Source: Streptomyces sp. WM6378 | Lineage (GTDB): Bacteria > Actinomycetota > Actinomycetes > Streptomycetales > Streptomycetaceae | Reading direction: 5' to 3' | Length of the DNA: 64,000 bases | NCBI RefSeq assembly: GCF_001279695.1 | Contig: NZ_LGDD01000306.1 | Span: 1-64,000 of the forward strand | Shown here: positions 17,559-26,144 of the stretch, in pieces | Layout of the letters: every line of letters starts with the position of its first letter | Position numbering within the stretch: position 1 is the first letter of the stretch | Made by a program: the position numbers and the translations under genes | Notes under the pieces: model-generated | Database searches by the model: none | The model's input: the letters and a program-made list of their open reading frames with translations, nothing else | Told to the model about the DNA's origin: nothing

Positions 17559-18464
17559 TCATGCCGGGCGGCCGAGCTCCGCGGAGATCTTCGCCAGGCT
17601 GTCGAGGCGCTGCTCAAGAGTCGGGTGGGTGTTGAAGAGGCGGGACAGGTTGCTGCCCTTGCCGAAGGCCGGGACGAAGTAGAACGCGTTGAACGCGCTC
17701 GCCGTGCGCAGGTCCTTGCTGGGGATGCGGGCGATGTCCCCGTCGAGCTTGGTCAGCGCCGATGCGAGGGCCGAGGGGTGCCCGGTCAGCAGCGCCCCGG
17801 CCCGGTCGGCGGCCAGTTCCCGGTAGCGGGACAGCGCCCGGATGAGGAGGAAGCTGATCGAGTACACCGCTGCCGAGACCGCCATCACGCCGAGCAGTAC
17901 GACCATGGTGTTCTGGTCGCGCCGCCCGCGGCCCCCGTACATCTGGGAGTAGAAGGCGAAGCGGACGATGAGCCCCGCGATGACGCCCAGGAACGAGGCG
18001 ACGGTGATCACCGCGACATCGCGGTGCGCGACGTGCGACAGCTCGTGCGCCAGGACGCCCTCCAGCTCGTCGGGCTCCAGGCGGCGCATCAGCCCGGTGG
18101 TGACGCAGAGCACCGCGTGATCGGCGTTGCGGCCGGTGGCGAACGCATTGGGCAGGTCGGTGTCGGAGACCGCGACCTGAGGCCTCGGCATGTCCGCGGT
18201 CGCGCAGAGCCGGTCCACGATGCCGTGCAGCTGCGGCTGCTCCTCGCGGGTCACGACGCGGCCGTGCATCGCGTACAGGGCGATCCGGTCGGAGAACCAG
18301 TACTGCGACACGAGGACGGCCGCCGCCACCACGACGACCACAAGCGTCGACTTCAGCAGGACCAGGAGGGCCCCGACGAACGCCACGTACAGCAGGCCGA
18401 GCAGGAACAGGGTGACCAGCATGCGGGCGGTCAGCTGCCGGTCGGGCTCGAAGCGACTGTGCAC
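17559..18464 (-). CDS. htpX: Zinc metalloprotease HtpX homologue
   Basis: A 301-residue membrane-embedded protease that degrades damaged membrane proteins. Two N-terminal membrane segments (ARMLVTLFLLGLLYVAFVGA and STLVVVVVAAAVLVSQYWF) lead into the M48 peptidase domain. Its HELSH lies at residues 140-144 and the third zinc ligand in the ALSRYRELAADRAGALL helix; two further membrane segments lie between them. The start is taken as the GTG at 18464 (VHSRFEPDRQLTARM), matching the usual N terminus of Streptomyces homologues; a GTG three codons earlier is possible. A short upstream reading frame ends five bases before this start. Confidence 0.88.
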   Translation of the reverse strand: MHSRFEPDRQLTARMLVTLFLLGLLYVAFVGALLVLLKSTLVVVVVAAAVLVSQYWFSDRIALYAMHGRVVTREEQPQLHGIVDRLCATADMPRPQVAVSDTDLPNAFATGRNADHAVLCVTTGLMRRLEPDELEGVLAHELSHVAHRDVAVITVASFLGVIAGLIVRFAFYSQMYGGRGRRDQNTMVVLLGVMAVSAAVYSISFLLIRALSRYRELAADRAGALLTGHPSALASALTKLDGDIARIPSKDLRTASAFNAFYFVPAFGKGSNLSRLFNTHPTLEQRLDSLAKISAELGRPA

Positions 18465-18469
18465 GGCCT

Positions 18470-18565
18470 TCACACCCTCGCCGCAGCGATACGGGCCGTC
18501 CGCATGCGGGACCGCGCGGCCGGGGCCGGGGGTCGGAGGAGGGGCGGCACATTCCTCTTGATCAT
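18470..18565 (-). CDS. Possible 31-residue upstream ORF coupled to htpX
   Basis: An ATG at 18565 with GGAG seven bases upstream opens a 31-codon frame (MIKRNVPPLLRPPAPA, then Arg/Ala-rich) that stops five bases before the htpX GTG. The basic, proline-containing peptide resembles no family I know. It could be a translational-coupling leader or simply a chance frame. Confidence 0.35.
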   Translation of the reverse strand: MIKRNVPPLLRPPAPAARSRMRTARIAAARV

Positions 18566-18625
18566 GGCGTTCTCCAGGACCGGTGAAGTGGTGCTCACTC
18601 TCCACAATGCCACCGCGCCGACCGT

Positions 18626-21466
18626 TCAGCGCAGCTGCCGCCGGACCAGTTCGTGCAGGCGTCCACGGGGGTCGGCGAGGAGCTCGCCGGGCGGGCCCTG
18701 CTGCACGATCCGGCCCTCCGACATGACGATCACGCGGTCGGCGTCCAGGACGGTGGAGAGCCGGTGGGCGATCACGACGCGGGTGGCCAGCAGGCTCCGG
18801 GTGCTCTCGATCACGATGCGCTGGGTCTCGTTGTCGAGGGCGCTGGTGGCCTCGTCGAAGAAGAGGACGCGGGGCCGCCGGACCAGCGCCTGGGCGATCA
18901 TGAGGCGCTGGCGCTGGCCGCCCGAGATGGCACCGCCGCCGGAGATCATCGTGTGCAGGCCCATCGGCATCCGCTTGATGTCCTCGGCGAGGCCCGCCAT
19001 CGCGGCCGCCTCCCACGCCTCCTCCTGCGTGAACACCTCCGCCCCGCAGATGCAGTCCAGGATCGACCCGGTGAGCGGCTGGGCGTTCTGCAGCACGACC
19101 CCGCACTGGCGGCGCACGGCCGCCCGGTCGAGGGCCGACAGGTCCTGGCCGTCGTACAGCACACTGCCCGAGACCGGGTCGTCGAAGCCGATGAGCAGCC
19201 GCAGCAGCGTCGACTTGCCGCAGCCGCTCGGGCCGACGACCGCCACGAACTCGCCCGGCGCCACCTTCAGGGACACGTCGTCCAGGACCAGCGGCCCGTC
19301 GTCGGTGTAGCGGAAGGACAGGCCCCGCGCCTCGATCTCACCGGACAGCGCGCCGGGCTGCGTGCTCGCCCCGCGCACCTCGGGCGCCTCGTCGAGCACC
19401 GGCTTGATCTGCTCGAACATGGGCAGGACGGCGGCGGCCGAGATGAACGCGCCGGTGAGCTGCGTGACCGCGGTGAGCAGCATCGTCATCGCGGTGTTGA
19501 AGGTCAGGAAGGCGCTGGCCGACAGCGAGCCGCGGGCCGGGCCCGCGAGCAGGACGAACAGGAGCAGTGAACACAGCGGCAGATAGACGGCGTTGAGGAC
19601 CGTCGTCAGGTTCTTGATCCGGCCCGCCCGCTTCTGCAGCTCCCGGCTGCGCGCGAACTCGCCCGCCCACGCCCCGTACGCGAAGCTCTCCGCCGCCGCG
19701 ACCCGCAGCTTGGGCAGTCCGCGCAGGGTCTGGAACGCCTGGTTGTTGAGCTTGTTGCCGAGCTCGACCAGGCGGCGCTGCCAGCGCAGCTCCCACATGC
19801 CCATCGTGAGGAACACCGCGGCGATGACGATCAGCAGGGCGATCGCCACCAGCGCGAGGGGCACGCTGAAGCAGAGCAGCAGGACGAGGTTCATCACCCC
19901 GACCGTGCCGGCCTGCACGGCGACCGGGCCGATGCCCGACAGGACCCGCCGGATCGCGCTGACCCCCATCGCCGCACTCGCCAGCTCGCCGGTGGAGCGC
20001 TCGGCGAAGAACTTCGTGGGCAGCCTCAACAGCCGGTCCCACACGGCGGGTTGAAGGGTGCTCTCGATCCGTCCTTCCATGCGCAGGATGGTGAGGTTCT
20101 GGAGCAGCGTGAACGCGGCCGACACGACGCCGGAGACGATCACGGCGAGCGAGACCTGCACGATGAGGCTGTTTTCGGCGCGCGGCACGTAGACGCCGAG
20201 CACCTGCCCGGTCGCGATCGGCACGAGCGCGCCGAGCGCCACCGTCACCAGACCGGCGAGCAGTAGATTGCGTACGTCGGCGCGGGTGCCGCGCAGGCTG
20301 AACCGCAGCAGCCCCCACTTGCCGGGCACCCGCTCCGGCAGCGGCCGGTAGAACATGACGGCACGCCGCTCGAACTCCTCCGCGTTGTCCGCGTCCACGC
20401 GGCTGCGTCGCCCGGACACCGGATGCACCGCCTCGTAGCCGCCGCGCCGCCACAGCAGGGCGACCGCGGTGCCGCTGGTGCGGTGGCCCACCAGCGGGCC
20501 GGAGTCCTCGCGCCACCAGCGCCCCTCCAGCCGCACCGGCCGGGTGCGGATCCGGGAGGCGACCGCGACCCGCTCCACCGCGTCGATCCGGTCGCTGACC
20601 GCGCCGCCGAGCGCCGGGTCCGCGAGCGTGATCCCGGCCGCGTCCGCGACGAGGCGGCACGCCGCGTACGTGGCGTCATCGCTCGAAGCCGCCGCACGCG
20701 AAGGCGCCTTGCGGGTGCGTCCGATCGAGGTGAGCAGCGCCCGGTCGGCTTCCTCGCGGACGGTCTCGCCCGCCTTGATGCCGGCCGCGGTGCGGTCCTC
20801 GTGGGCGCGCTCCAGGCGCTCGATCCAGCGGTCGAGGGCGGAGAGCAGCCGGTACTGCTGGTTGACCATGCCCTGCCACAGCGCGCCGTCGACGAGCAGA
20901 TCACCGGCCGCCTCCGCGCTGAACGCCGCCCCGTACTGCACACTGCCCGGCGACACCGGGAGCCACAGGATGTCGTCGTCGGCCACCGCCTCGTCGAGGG
21001 CGGTGCGGCCGTCCAACGGGGCCTCGAACAGGACGCGTTGACCCCGACCGACCCCGAGCGAGAAGGCGTGCTCCAGGAGGCTCAGCGCCGCGTCCCCGGT
21101 GTCGTACTGGCTGAGGTGCTGCCCCTCGTACCCGCCGGCGTCCGGGTACCGGTACAGCTCGCGCAGCGGGATGCGGCGCAGCACGCACTCCCGCAGCGGG
21201 CGGCCGACCAGCGTGTGCTGCGGGCCCTCGACCGGGCCGAGCAGCAGCGTGCCCGGTTCGAGCCGGCCGAGGAAGTGCCAGTGCCCCTGGGCCACCGCGT
21301 CGACCGCGAACAGGTCGAGCGCGCCGCTGACCACGAGCCACAGCACCTGCGGCCCGTCCAGCGAGAAGCTGCGCAGGCCGGCGCAGTCGATGTGCTGCCC
21401 GAGCCCGCCGAGCGCGCCCACGACCGGGTCGGCGCCGGGCTCGGCGACGGGGTGTACGGAGGTCAC
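18626..21466 (-). CDS. NHLP-type peptide export ABC transporter, peptidase-less permease/ATPase
   Basis: A 946-residue protein of the NHLP (NHLM) bacteriocin-system class. The first 400 residues form a cyclic-nucleotide-binding-like N-terminal region without a C39 peptidase. A six-helix ABC membrane domain follows (ILLAGLVTVALGALVPIA-like segments around residues 405-690). The ATPase has Walker A GPSGCGKST, signature ISGGQRQR and Walker B LFFDEATSALD. It starts one base after the stop of the peptidase-type transporter, so the two are made together and probably form a heteromeric exporter for the double-glycine peptide encoded at 24635. Confidence 0.87.
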   Translation of the reverse strand: MTSVHPVAEPGADPVVGALGGLGQHIDCAGLRSFSLDGPQVLWLVVSGALDLFAVDAVAQGHWHFLGRLEPGTLLLGPVEGPQHTLVGRPLRECVLRRIPLRELYRYPDAGGYEGQHLSQYDTGDAALSLLEHAFSLGVGRGQRVLFEAPLDGRTALDEAVADDDILWLPVSPGSVQYGAAFSAEAAGDLLVDGALWQGMVNQQYRLLSALDRWIERLERAHEDRTAAGIKAGETVREEADRALLTSIGRTRKAPSRAAASSDDATYAACRLVADAAGITLADPALGGAVSDRIDAVERVAVASRIRTRPVRLEGRWWREDSGPLVGHRTSGTAVALLWRRGGYEAVHPVSGRRSRVDADNAEEFERRAVMFYRPLPERVPGKWGLLRFSLRGTRADVRNLLLAGLVTVALGALVPIATGQVLGVYVPRAENSLIVQVSLAVIVSGVVSAAFTLLQNLTILRMEGRIESTLQPAVWDRLLRLPTKFFAERSTGELASAAMGVSAIRRVLSGIGPVAVQAGTVGVMNLVLLLCFSVPLALVAIALLIVIAAVFLTMGMWELRWQRRLVELGNKLNNQAFQTLRGLPKLRVAAAESFAYGAWAGEFARSRELQKRAGRIKNLTTVLNAVYLPLCSLLLFVLLAGPARGSLSASAFLTFNTAMTMLLTAVTQLTGAFISAAAVLPMFEQIKPVLDEAPEVRGASTQPGALSGEIEARGLSFRYTDDGPLVLDDVSLKVAPGEFVAVVGPSGCGKSTLLRLLIGFDDPVSGSVLYDGQDLSALDRAAVRRQCGVVLQNAQPLTGSILDCICGAEVFTQEEAWEAAAMAGLAEDIKRMPMGLHTMISGGGAISGGQRQRLMIAQALVRRPRVLFFDEATSALDNETQRIVIESTRSLLATRVVIAHRLSTVLDADRVIVMSEGRIVQQGPPGELLADPRGRLHELVRRQLR

Positions 21467-21467
21467 C

Positions 21468-23759
21468 TCAGTGCTCCCTGACCAGCTCGGCGTACGGTCC
21501 CGCGGCGGCGACGAGGTCCTCGTGCCGGCCGCGCTCCACGACGGTCCCGTGGTCGAGCACCACGATCTCGTCGCTGTCGCGGACCGTGCTGAGCCGGTGG
21601 GCGATGACGACGCAGGCGCAGCCGCGGCGGCGCAGATTGTCGATGATGACGTGCTCGGTCTCGGCGTCCAGGGCGCTCGTCACCTCGTCCAGGACCAGGA
21701 TGCTCGGCCGCCGCACCAGCGCCCGCGCGATCTCCAGACGCTGACGCTGGCCGCCGGAGAAGTTGCGCCCGTCCTGCTCGACCCGGCTGTGGATGCCGCC
21801 GGCCCGGCGCGCGACGACCTCGTACAGGGCCGCGTCCCGCAACGCGGCCACGACCGCGTCGTCCGGGATCGAGGGGTCCCACAGCGCGACGTTGTCGCGG
21901 ACCGTGCCCTCGAAGAGGAAGACGTCCTGGTCGACGAAGGAGACCGAGGCGGCGAGCGCCCCGCGCGGAATGTCCTCCAGGCGCTGCCCGTCGATGCGGA
22001 TGGTGCCCTCCCAGGGCGCGTACAGGCCCGAAATGAGCCTGGACACCGTCGACTTGCCGCTCCCGGAGCCACCGACGAGGGCCACCTGCTGACCCGGGCC
22101 GACGGTCAGCGAGAACCCGGTGAGCAGGGGTTTGTCGAGCGGGCTGTAGCCGAAGGTGATGTCTTCGAGCGTCACATGGCCCGTGAGGCGGCGCGTGCTC
22201 GCGGCCGGCTCGGGGCGGCTGTGCAGCGCGTCGACGGGGAAGTTCTCCACGTCCTTGAGGCGGGCCACGTCGGCCGCGAAGTCCTGGATGCGGCCCGCCA
22301 CGCCGTTGAGCCGGGTGACCGGCGCGGTGAAGCGGGTCACCAGGGCCTGGAACGCGACGAGCAGACCGATCGAGATGTGCCCCTCCACCGCCCGCAGCCC
22401 GCCGATCCACAGGATCAGCGCACTGTTCAGCGTGGCGAGCGCGGGAGCGACGACCCCCAGCCAGGCGCTCGGCACACCCAGGCGCTGCTGCTCCTCCAGG
22501 GTCGTGGCGTGCTGCCCGGCCCAACGCCGGAAGTACCCGTTCTCGCCGCCGGTGGCCTTCATCGTCTCGATGAGCTGGAGCCCGGTGTACGAGGTGTTGG
22601 TGAGCCGGGCGCTGTCGGCGCGCAGCTTCTGCGTGCGGGTGGCCCGAAGCCGTACGACGATGCGCATCGCCACCACGTTGAGCAGCGCGATGCCCACCCC
22701 GATGACGGTGAGCTGCGGATCGTAGGTCCACAGCAGGAAGGCGTAGAGAAGCACGACGATGCCGTCCACGGCCGCCGCCGTCAGGTCGCGCGCCAGCGTC
22801 TCGGCGACCGCGTCGTTGGACTGGAGCCGCTGCACGAGGTCGGCGGGGCTGCGCTGAGCGAAGAAGGTGACCGGGAGACGCAGCAGATGCCGGAAGAAGC
22901 GGGCGCTGCTGAGCGTGGAGGAGATGATGCGCCCCCGCAGCAGGTTCGCCTGCTGGAGCCAGGTCAGCACCACGGTGAGCGCCACCATGGTGCCCATCGC
23001 CGCGAACAGCACGCCGAGCAGCGAGGTCTGATGACCCATCAGGAACAGGTCGATGTACGTACGGCTCAGGGCGGGCAGCGTCGCGCCGACCGCCACGAGG
23101 AGCAGGCTGGCGAGCAGCGAGGCCAGCATGGTGCCCGTGGTGCCGCGAAGGCGCGCGGGCAGCGCGCCCATGACGCCGGGCTTGCGGCCGCCGCGCCGGA
23201 AGTCGGGGCCGGGTTCCAGGGCCAGGACGACACCGGTGAAGCTGGTGTCGAAGTCCTCCGTCGGCACGAACCGGCGGCCCTTGTCGGGGTCGTTGATGTG
23301 CACGCCCCGCCGGCCCAGGCGCCGTCCCACGCCGTCGTAGACGACGTAGTGGTTGAACTCCCAGAACAGGATCGCGGGCGCCTGGACTTCGGCGAGCGCG
23401 GCCGGCTCCATCTGCATGCCCTTGGCCGTGAGCCCGTAACTGCGCGCCGCCTTCAGGACGTTGCTGGCCCGCGAGCCGTCGCGCGAGACGCCGCACGCGA
23501 TGCGCAGCTCTTCGAGGGGCACGTGGCGGCCGTGGTGGGCGAGCACCATGGCGAGGGAGGCGGCGCCGCACTCCAAGGCCTCCATCTGGAGGACCGTGGG
23601 GCTGCGCACGGTCTTGGTCCGCCCGGCCCTGGGTTCCTGTCGGCCGCGTGAACGGCGGCTGCGATCGGGGGAGTTGGCTGGTCGTCGGCGGCCGTGACCG
23701 GTGGGCGGGAGCTGTGGGGCGGCGGGTGATGCGTGCGGTGCGGTCACGGGAGCAGCCAA
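21468..23759 (-). CDS. NHLP-type export ABC transporter with C39 leader peptidase
   Basis: A 763-residue protein that cuts double-glycine leaders and exports the released peptide. An Arg/Pro-rich N-terminal extension of about 50 residues precedes the C39 peptidase, with Cys64 in LQMEALECGAASLAMVLAHH, His137 in FNHYVVYDG and Asp157 in INDPDKG, so the triad is complete. A six-helix ABC domain and an ATPase follow (GGSGSGKST, FSGGQRQR, ILVLDEVTSALD, IAHRLSTV). Its start overlaps the end of the HlyD-type gene by 16 bases. Confidence 0.9.
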   Translation of the reverse strand: MAAPVTAPHASPAAPQLPPTGHGRRRPANSPDRSRRSRGRQEPRAGRTKTVRSPTVLQMEALECGAASLAMVLAHHGRHVPLEELRIACGVSRDGSRASNVLKAARSYGLTAKGMQMEPAALAEVQAPAILFWEFNHYVVYDGVGRRLGRRGVHINDPDKGRRFVPTEDFDTSFTGVVLALEPGPDFRRGGRKPGVMGALPARLRGTTGTMLASLLASLLLVAVGATLPALSRTYIDLFLMGHQTSLLGVLFAAMGTMVALTVVLTWLQQANLLRGRIISSTLSSARFFRHLLRLPVTFFAQRSPADLVQRLQSNDAVAETLARDLTAAAVDGIVVLLYAFLLWTYDPQLTVIGVGIALLNVVAMRIVVRLRATRTQKLRADSARLTNTSYTGLQLIETMKATGGENGYFRRWAGQHATTLEEQQRLGVPSAWLGVVAPALATLNSALILWIGGLRAVEGHISIGLLVAFQALVTRFTAPVTRLNGVAGRIQDFAADVARLKDVENFPVDALHSRPEPAASTRRLTGHVTLEDITFGYSPLDKPLLTGFSLTVGPGQQVALVGGSGSGKSTVSRLISGLYAPWEGTIRIDGQRLEDIPRGALAASVSFVDQDVFLFEGTVRDNVALWDPSIPDDAVVAALRDAALYEVVARRAGGIHSRVEQDGRNFSGGQRQRLEIARALVRRPSILVLDEVTSALDAETEHVIIDNLRRRGCACVVIAHRLSTVRDSDEIVVLDHGTVVERGRHEDLVAAAGPYAELVREH

Positions 23760-24550
23760 TCGATGGGACGCCGGTCGGCCAGGTGGACGGTGCCGGTGGC
23801 CAGGGTCATGGAGTCGACGGCGAACGGCGGGCCCCCGGCCGACGACCAGCGGTAGCCGGACTTCGTGCCGGGCGCGGCATCGAGCACTACCTGGACCCCG
23901 ACGGGCCTGCCGTGCTGCGAGAACTGCTCGGCGAGCTGGGTGTCGCCGAGGAACGCGGCGATCTGCTGCTCGGTCTGCGGAGCCCTGCCGACCGCGGCCA
24001 CCCGGCCGCGCAGCACCCCGTACTGTTCGGCCGGCACGGACTGCACGGTGAGGTCGACCGAGGCGCCCACGGGGACGCTCGCGACGCTGTCGCCGGGCAG
24101 GTACAGCATCACCACCAGAGGGTCGTCGGCGCCGCCGGTCCGCTCCACGCTGGCCACGTTCGCGCCGGTGGCGACGACCGAGCCGATGGTGGCGGAGAGG
24201 CTGGTGAGGCGGCCGGCTGCGATCGCCCGGACGGTCCGGTCGCCCTGCGCCGTACGGACCTTGAGGAGCGGGGCGTCGGCGGCGAGGGTCTGGCCCTCCT
24301 TGGCGAACACGCCGGTGATCTGGCCCGCGACCGGGCTCTGCAGGACGTAGCTGCCCTGCGCGTGCGTGAGGATGCCGGGTGCGTCGATCGTGGCGGAAAC
24401 GGAACCCGTCACGGCCCAGAAACAGGCCGCGGCCATGACCACCACAGTGACAAGAAGGACGAGCCTGCCCTGCGGGCGCGCGAAACGCACCGGCAGGTCG
24501 AGTTCCTCCGGTGACTGCAGTTTGGAAAGGGCCTGTTGGCGAAACTGCAA
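23744..24550 (-). CDS. HlyD family adaptor of NHLP peptide export system
   Basis: A 268-residue membrane-anchored adaptor. One membrane segment (LVLLVTVVVMAAACFWAV, residues 31-48) leads into a barrel-sandwich/lipoyl region (VLQSPVAGQITGVFAKEGQTLAADAPLLKVRTA) and a beta-barrel region. It lacks the long coiled-coil hairpin of Gram-negative HlyD, as expected for a Gram-positive NHLP secretion protein. It is the first of three transporter genes, 84 bases after the precursor gene and beyond a hairpin. Confidence 0.85.
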   Translation of the reverse strand: MQFRQQALSKLQSPEELDLPVRFARPQGRLVLLVTVVVMAAACFWAVTGSVSATIDAPGILTHAQGSYVLQSPVAGQITGVFAKEGQTLAADAPLLKVRTAQGDRTVRAIAAGRLTSLSATIGSVVATGANVASVERTGGADDPLVVMLYLPGDSVASVPVGASVDLTVQSVPAEQYGVLRGRVAAVGRAPQTEQQIAAFLGDTQLAEQFSQHGRPVGVQVVLDAAPGTKSGYRWSSAGGPPFAVDSMTLATGTVHLADRRPIDWLLP

Positions 24551-24594
24551 GAAACTCTTTCCTTAACCGTGAACCATCCGCAAATCATCCGCAA

Positions 24595-24623
24595 AGCCCC
24601 GGAACCGAGGGGGTTCCGGGGCT
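24595..24623 (-). terminator. Perfect 12-bp hairpin between precursor and exporter genes
   Basis: AGCCCCGGAACC and GGTTCCGGGGCT pair perfectly around a five-base loop, followed by TTTGCGG on the gene strand. Its place between the precursor and exporter genes fits a partial terminator or RNA-stabilising stem that keeps precursor mRNA in excess. Confidence 0.75.
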
Positions 24624-24634
24624 CACGCGCGATC

Positions 24635-24862
24635 TCAGAGACCGGCGACGAGGCCCGTGGCCAGGCCGGTGACGGCGCCGGTGTTCACGCCGGTGACCGA
24701 GCCGACGAGGCCCGTGACGGAGCCGACGATGCCGGAGACCGGGAGGATCGAGTCGGCGGTGCCGGTCACGTTGCCGAGCGCGGTGCCGACGAGGCCGCCG
24801 GACACGTTGTCGAGGTCGGCGTCGGAGATCTCAAGGGTCTCAACCTGGGGAGCGTTGTTCAT
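24635..24862 (-). CDS. Double-glycine export peptide precursor, Cys-free Gly/Val/Thr core
   Basis: A 75-residue precursor. A 23-residue acidic leader (MNNAPQVETLEISDADLDNV, then SGG) matches the ELxxVxGG-type double-glycine leader cut by C39 peptidases. The 52-residue core has repeated xVTG units (GNVTG, GSVTG twice, GAVTG) with glycine every three to five residues and no Cys, Lys or aromatic residue. It directly precedes the HlyD and two NHLP transporter genes. With no cysteine and no LanM, LanBC, radical SAM or cyclodehydratase gene nearby, it is unlikely to be a lanthipeptide despite leader similarity. An unmodified hydrophobic bacteriocin or surface peptide is more likely. AAAGG precedes the ATG. 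Confidence 0.8.
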   Translation of the reverse strand: MNNAPQVETLEISDADLDNVSGGLVGTALGNVTGTADSILPVSGIVGSVTGLVGSVTGVNTGAVTGLATGLVAGL

Positions 24863-25361
24863 GGTGAGTACTGCCTTTCATGGGGACATTTCCTATCGGG
24901 AACTCCTTGCCGGGGCTCCCGCAGTGGCCAGGATCAAAACACGCCGAGAGCTTTCACAGCCAATCGCCGAGGGACTGATCAGGGGTTGGTGGGCGCCCTG
25001 AATTGCGGTCGCGTGCAGGTGTGTTCATGATTTGGGGTCAGATTCTTCACGAGCTTCACGAGATGAATTCCTGGCGCCCGGTGTTCACTTTTCTCAACTG
25101 GGACACTCCCGCCCCAAAGCCCCTGCCGCCGGTCCGGACCCGAGGCCGGTCCGTGACCTCGGTGACGGGGTTGCGCATGGGGTGTGCAGGTTTTCGGAAG
25201 GCGGCCCTCCGTTTGCCTGTGAGGCATGCGCCCGGCGCCGGGCCGCGCAGAACAAGCGGCTCAAGCCACCTGCGCTTCATGATCCATAGAGGTACGGTTC
25301 GGGACATCTCCCTTCCCAGCGCCCGAGTTGGGGTGGACCGGCCGAGACAGGAGACGGGCCC
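24863..25361. other. Intergenic region upstream of the precursor gene
   Basis: About 500 bases between the divergent precursor gene and the Ala-rich protein gene. It is less GC-rich near 25020-25110 (for example TTCATGATTTGGGGTCAGATTC), which may hold promoters for both genes. No coding frame with a credible ribosome site, and no RNA gene, was recognised. Confidence 0.5.
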
Positions 25362-26096
25362 ATGCGTGCCGAGGAGTCCAGCGATGTGGATGCCACGCCC
25401 GAAGACGGGCCGTCCGGCGAGGGCATGGAGCCGTGGCCGGTTCAGCTCGCCACGGCGCTGAGCGAGGGGGCCGGGGAGTCGCAGGGGGTGGGCCGGGCAA
25501 CGGCTGAACTGGCGCGCCTGGAGGGCCGGGTTCCGTTCCGCGTTGTGCACGACTGGCACGCGTCCACGGTCGTGCCGATGCTGGTGGAGGCGGCCACCCG
25601 GCGCGGCGAGGACACCGGCGTCCTGGCGGCCGCCGGGCAGCTGCACACCCGGGCCCTGGCGGGCGAGCGGATCGAGGCGGCCGAATGGACGGCCACCCTC
25701 GAACCGGCGCTGCGCGAGCTGTACCGCGCCGCCTACCCCTATACCGAGGCACACGCCACCGCTTCCGCGAACGCCCATGCGTACGCGATGGCCAACGACT
25801 ACGGCGCGGCCGAGGCGACGCGGTTCGCGGCCGGCTACGCGGAGCTCAACACCACGGCCAACGCCCGCTCCTGCGCCGTGGCGAACGCCCTCGCCAACGC
25901 GCGGGCCGTCGCGCTCGCCTACGCGGACGCCGACGGGCGGGCCTACGCGGCGACCTACCCCTACGCCCGCGTCAACGCGTGTGCCTTCGCGCTCGCCGGC
26001 CCGGACGCAGGGGAGGGCGAGGAAGAGAGCGAGGGGCGGCGGGTGGCTTTCGGGCGGCTGGCCGACGGCTTCGCCGACAGCCTCGCCCGTGTCTGA
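25362..26096 (+). CDS. Alanine-rich repeat protein of unknown function
   Basis: A 244-residue protein starting at an ATG with CAGGAGACGGGCCC upstream. The first 140 residues are ordinary helical sequence (VHDWHASTVVPMLVEAATRR). Residues about 145-225 then form an unusual Ala-rich track with Ala at roughly every second or third position and frequent Tyr/Asn (AHATASANAHAYAMAND, TTANARSCAVANALANARAV, AYAATYPYARVNACAFALAG). Such spacing suggests a regular helix or solenoid with one alanine face. I do not recognise the family. It sits between the NHLP system and the convergent TauD gene and may belong to neither. Confidence 0.6.
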   Translation: MRAEESSDVDATPEDGPSGEGMEPWPVQLATALSEGAGESQGVGRATAELARLEGRVPFRVVHDWHASTVVPMLVEAATRRGEDTGVLAAAGQLHTRALAGERIEAAEWTATLEPALRELYRAAYPYTEAHATASANAHAYAMANDYGAAEATRFAAGYAELNTTANARSCAVANALANARAVALAYADADGRAYAATYPYARVNACAFALAGPDAGEGEEESEGRRVAFGRLADGFADSLARV

Positions 26097-26144
26097 CCGG
26101 CCCGAGCCCGGCCCGCTCGCGTCCGAGACAGGCCCCGGCCGCCC

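Noticed and set aside
24635..24862. Precursor as a lanthipeptide
   Set aside because: The core has no cysteine, and no lanthionine-forming enzyme is encoded nearby.
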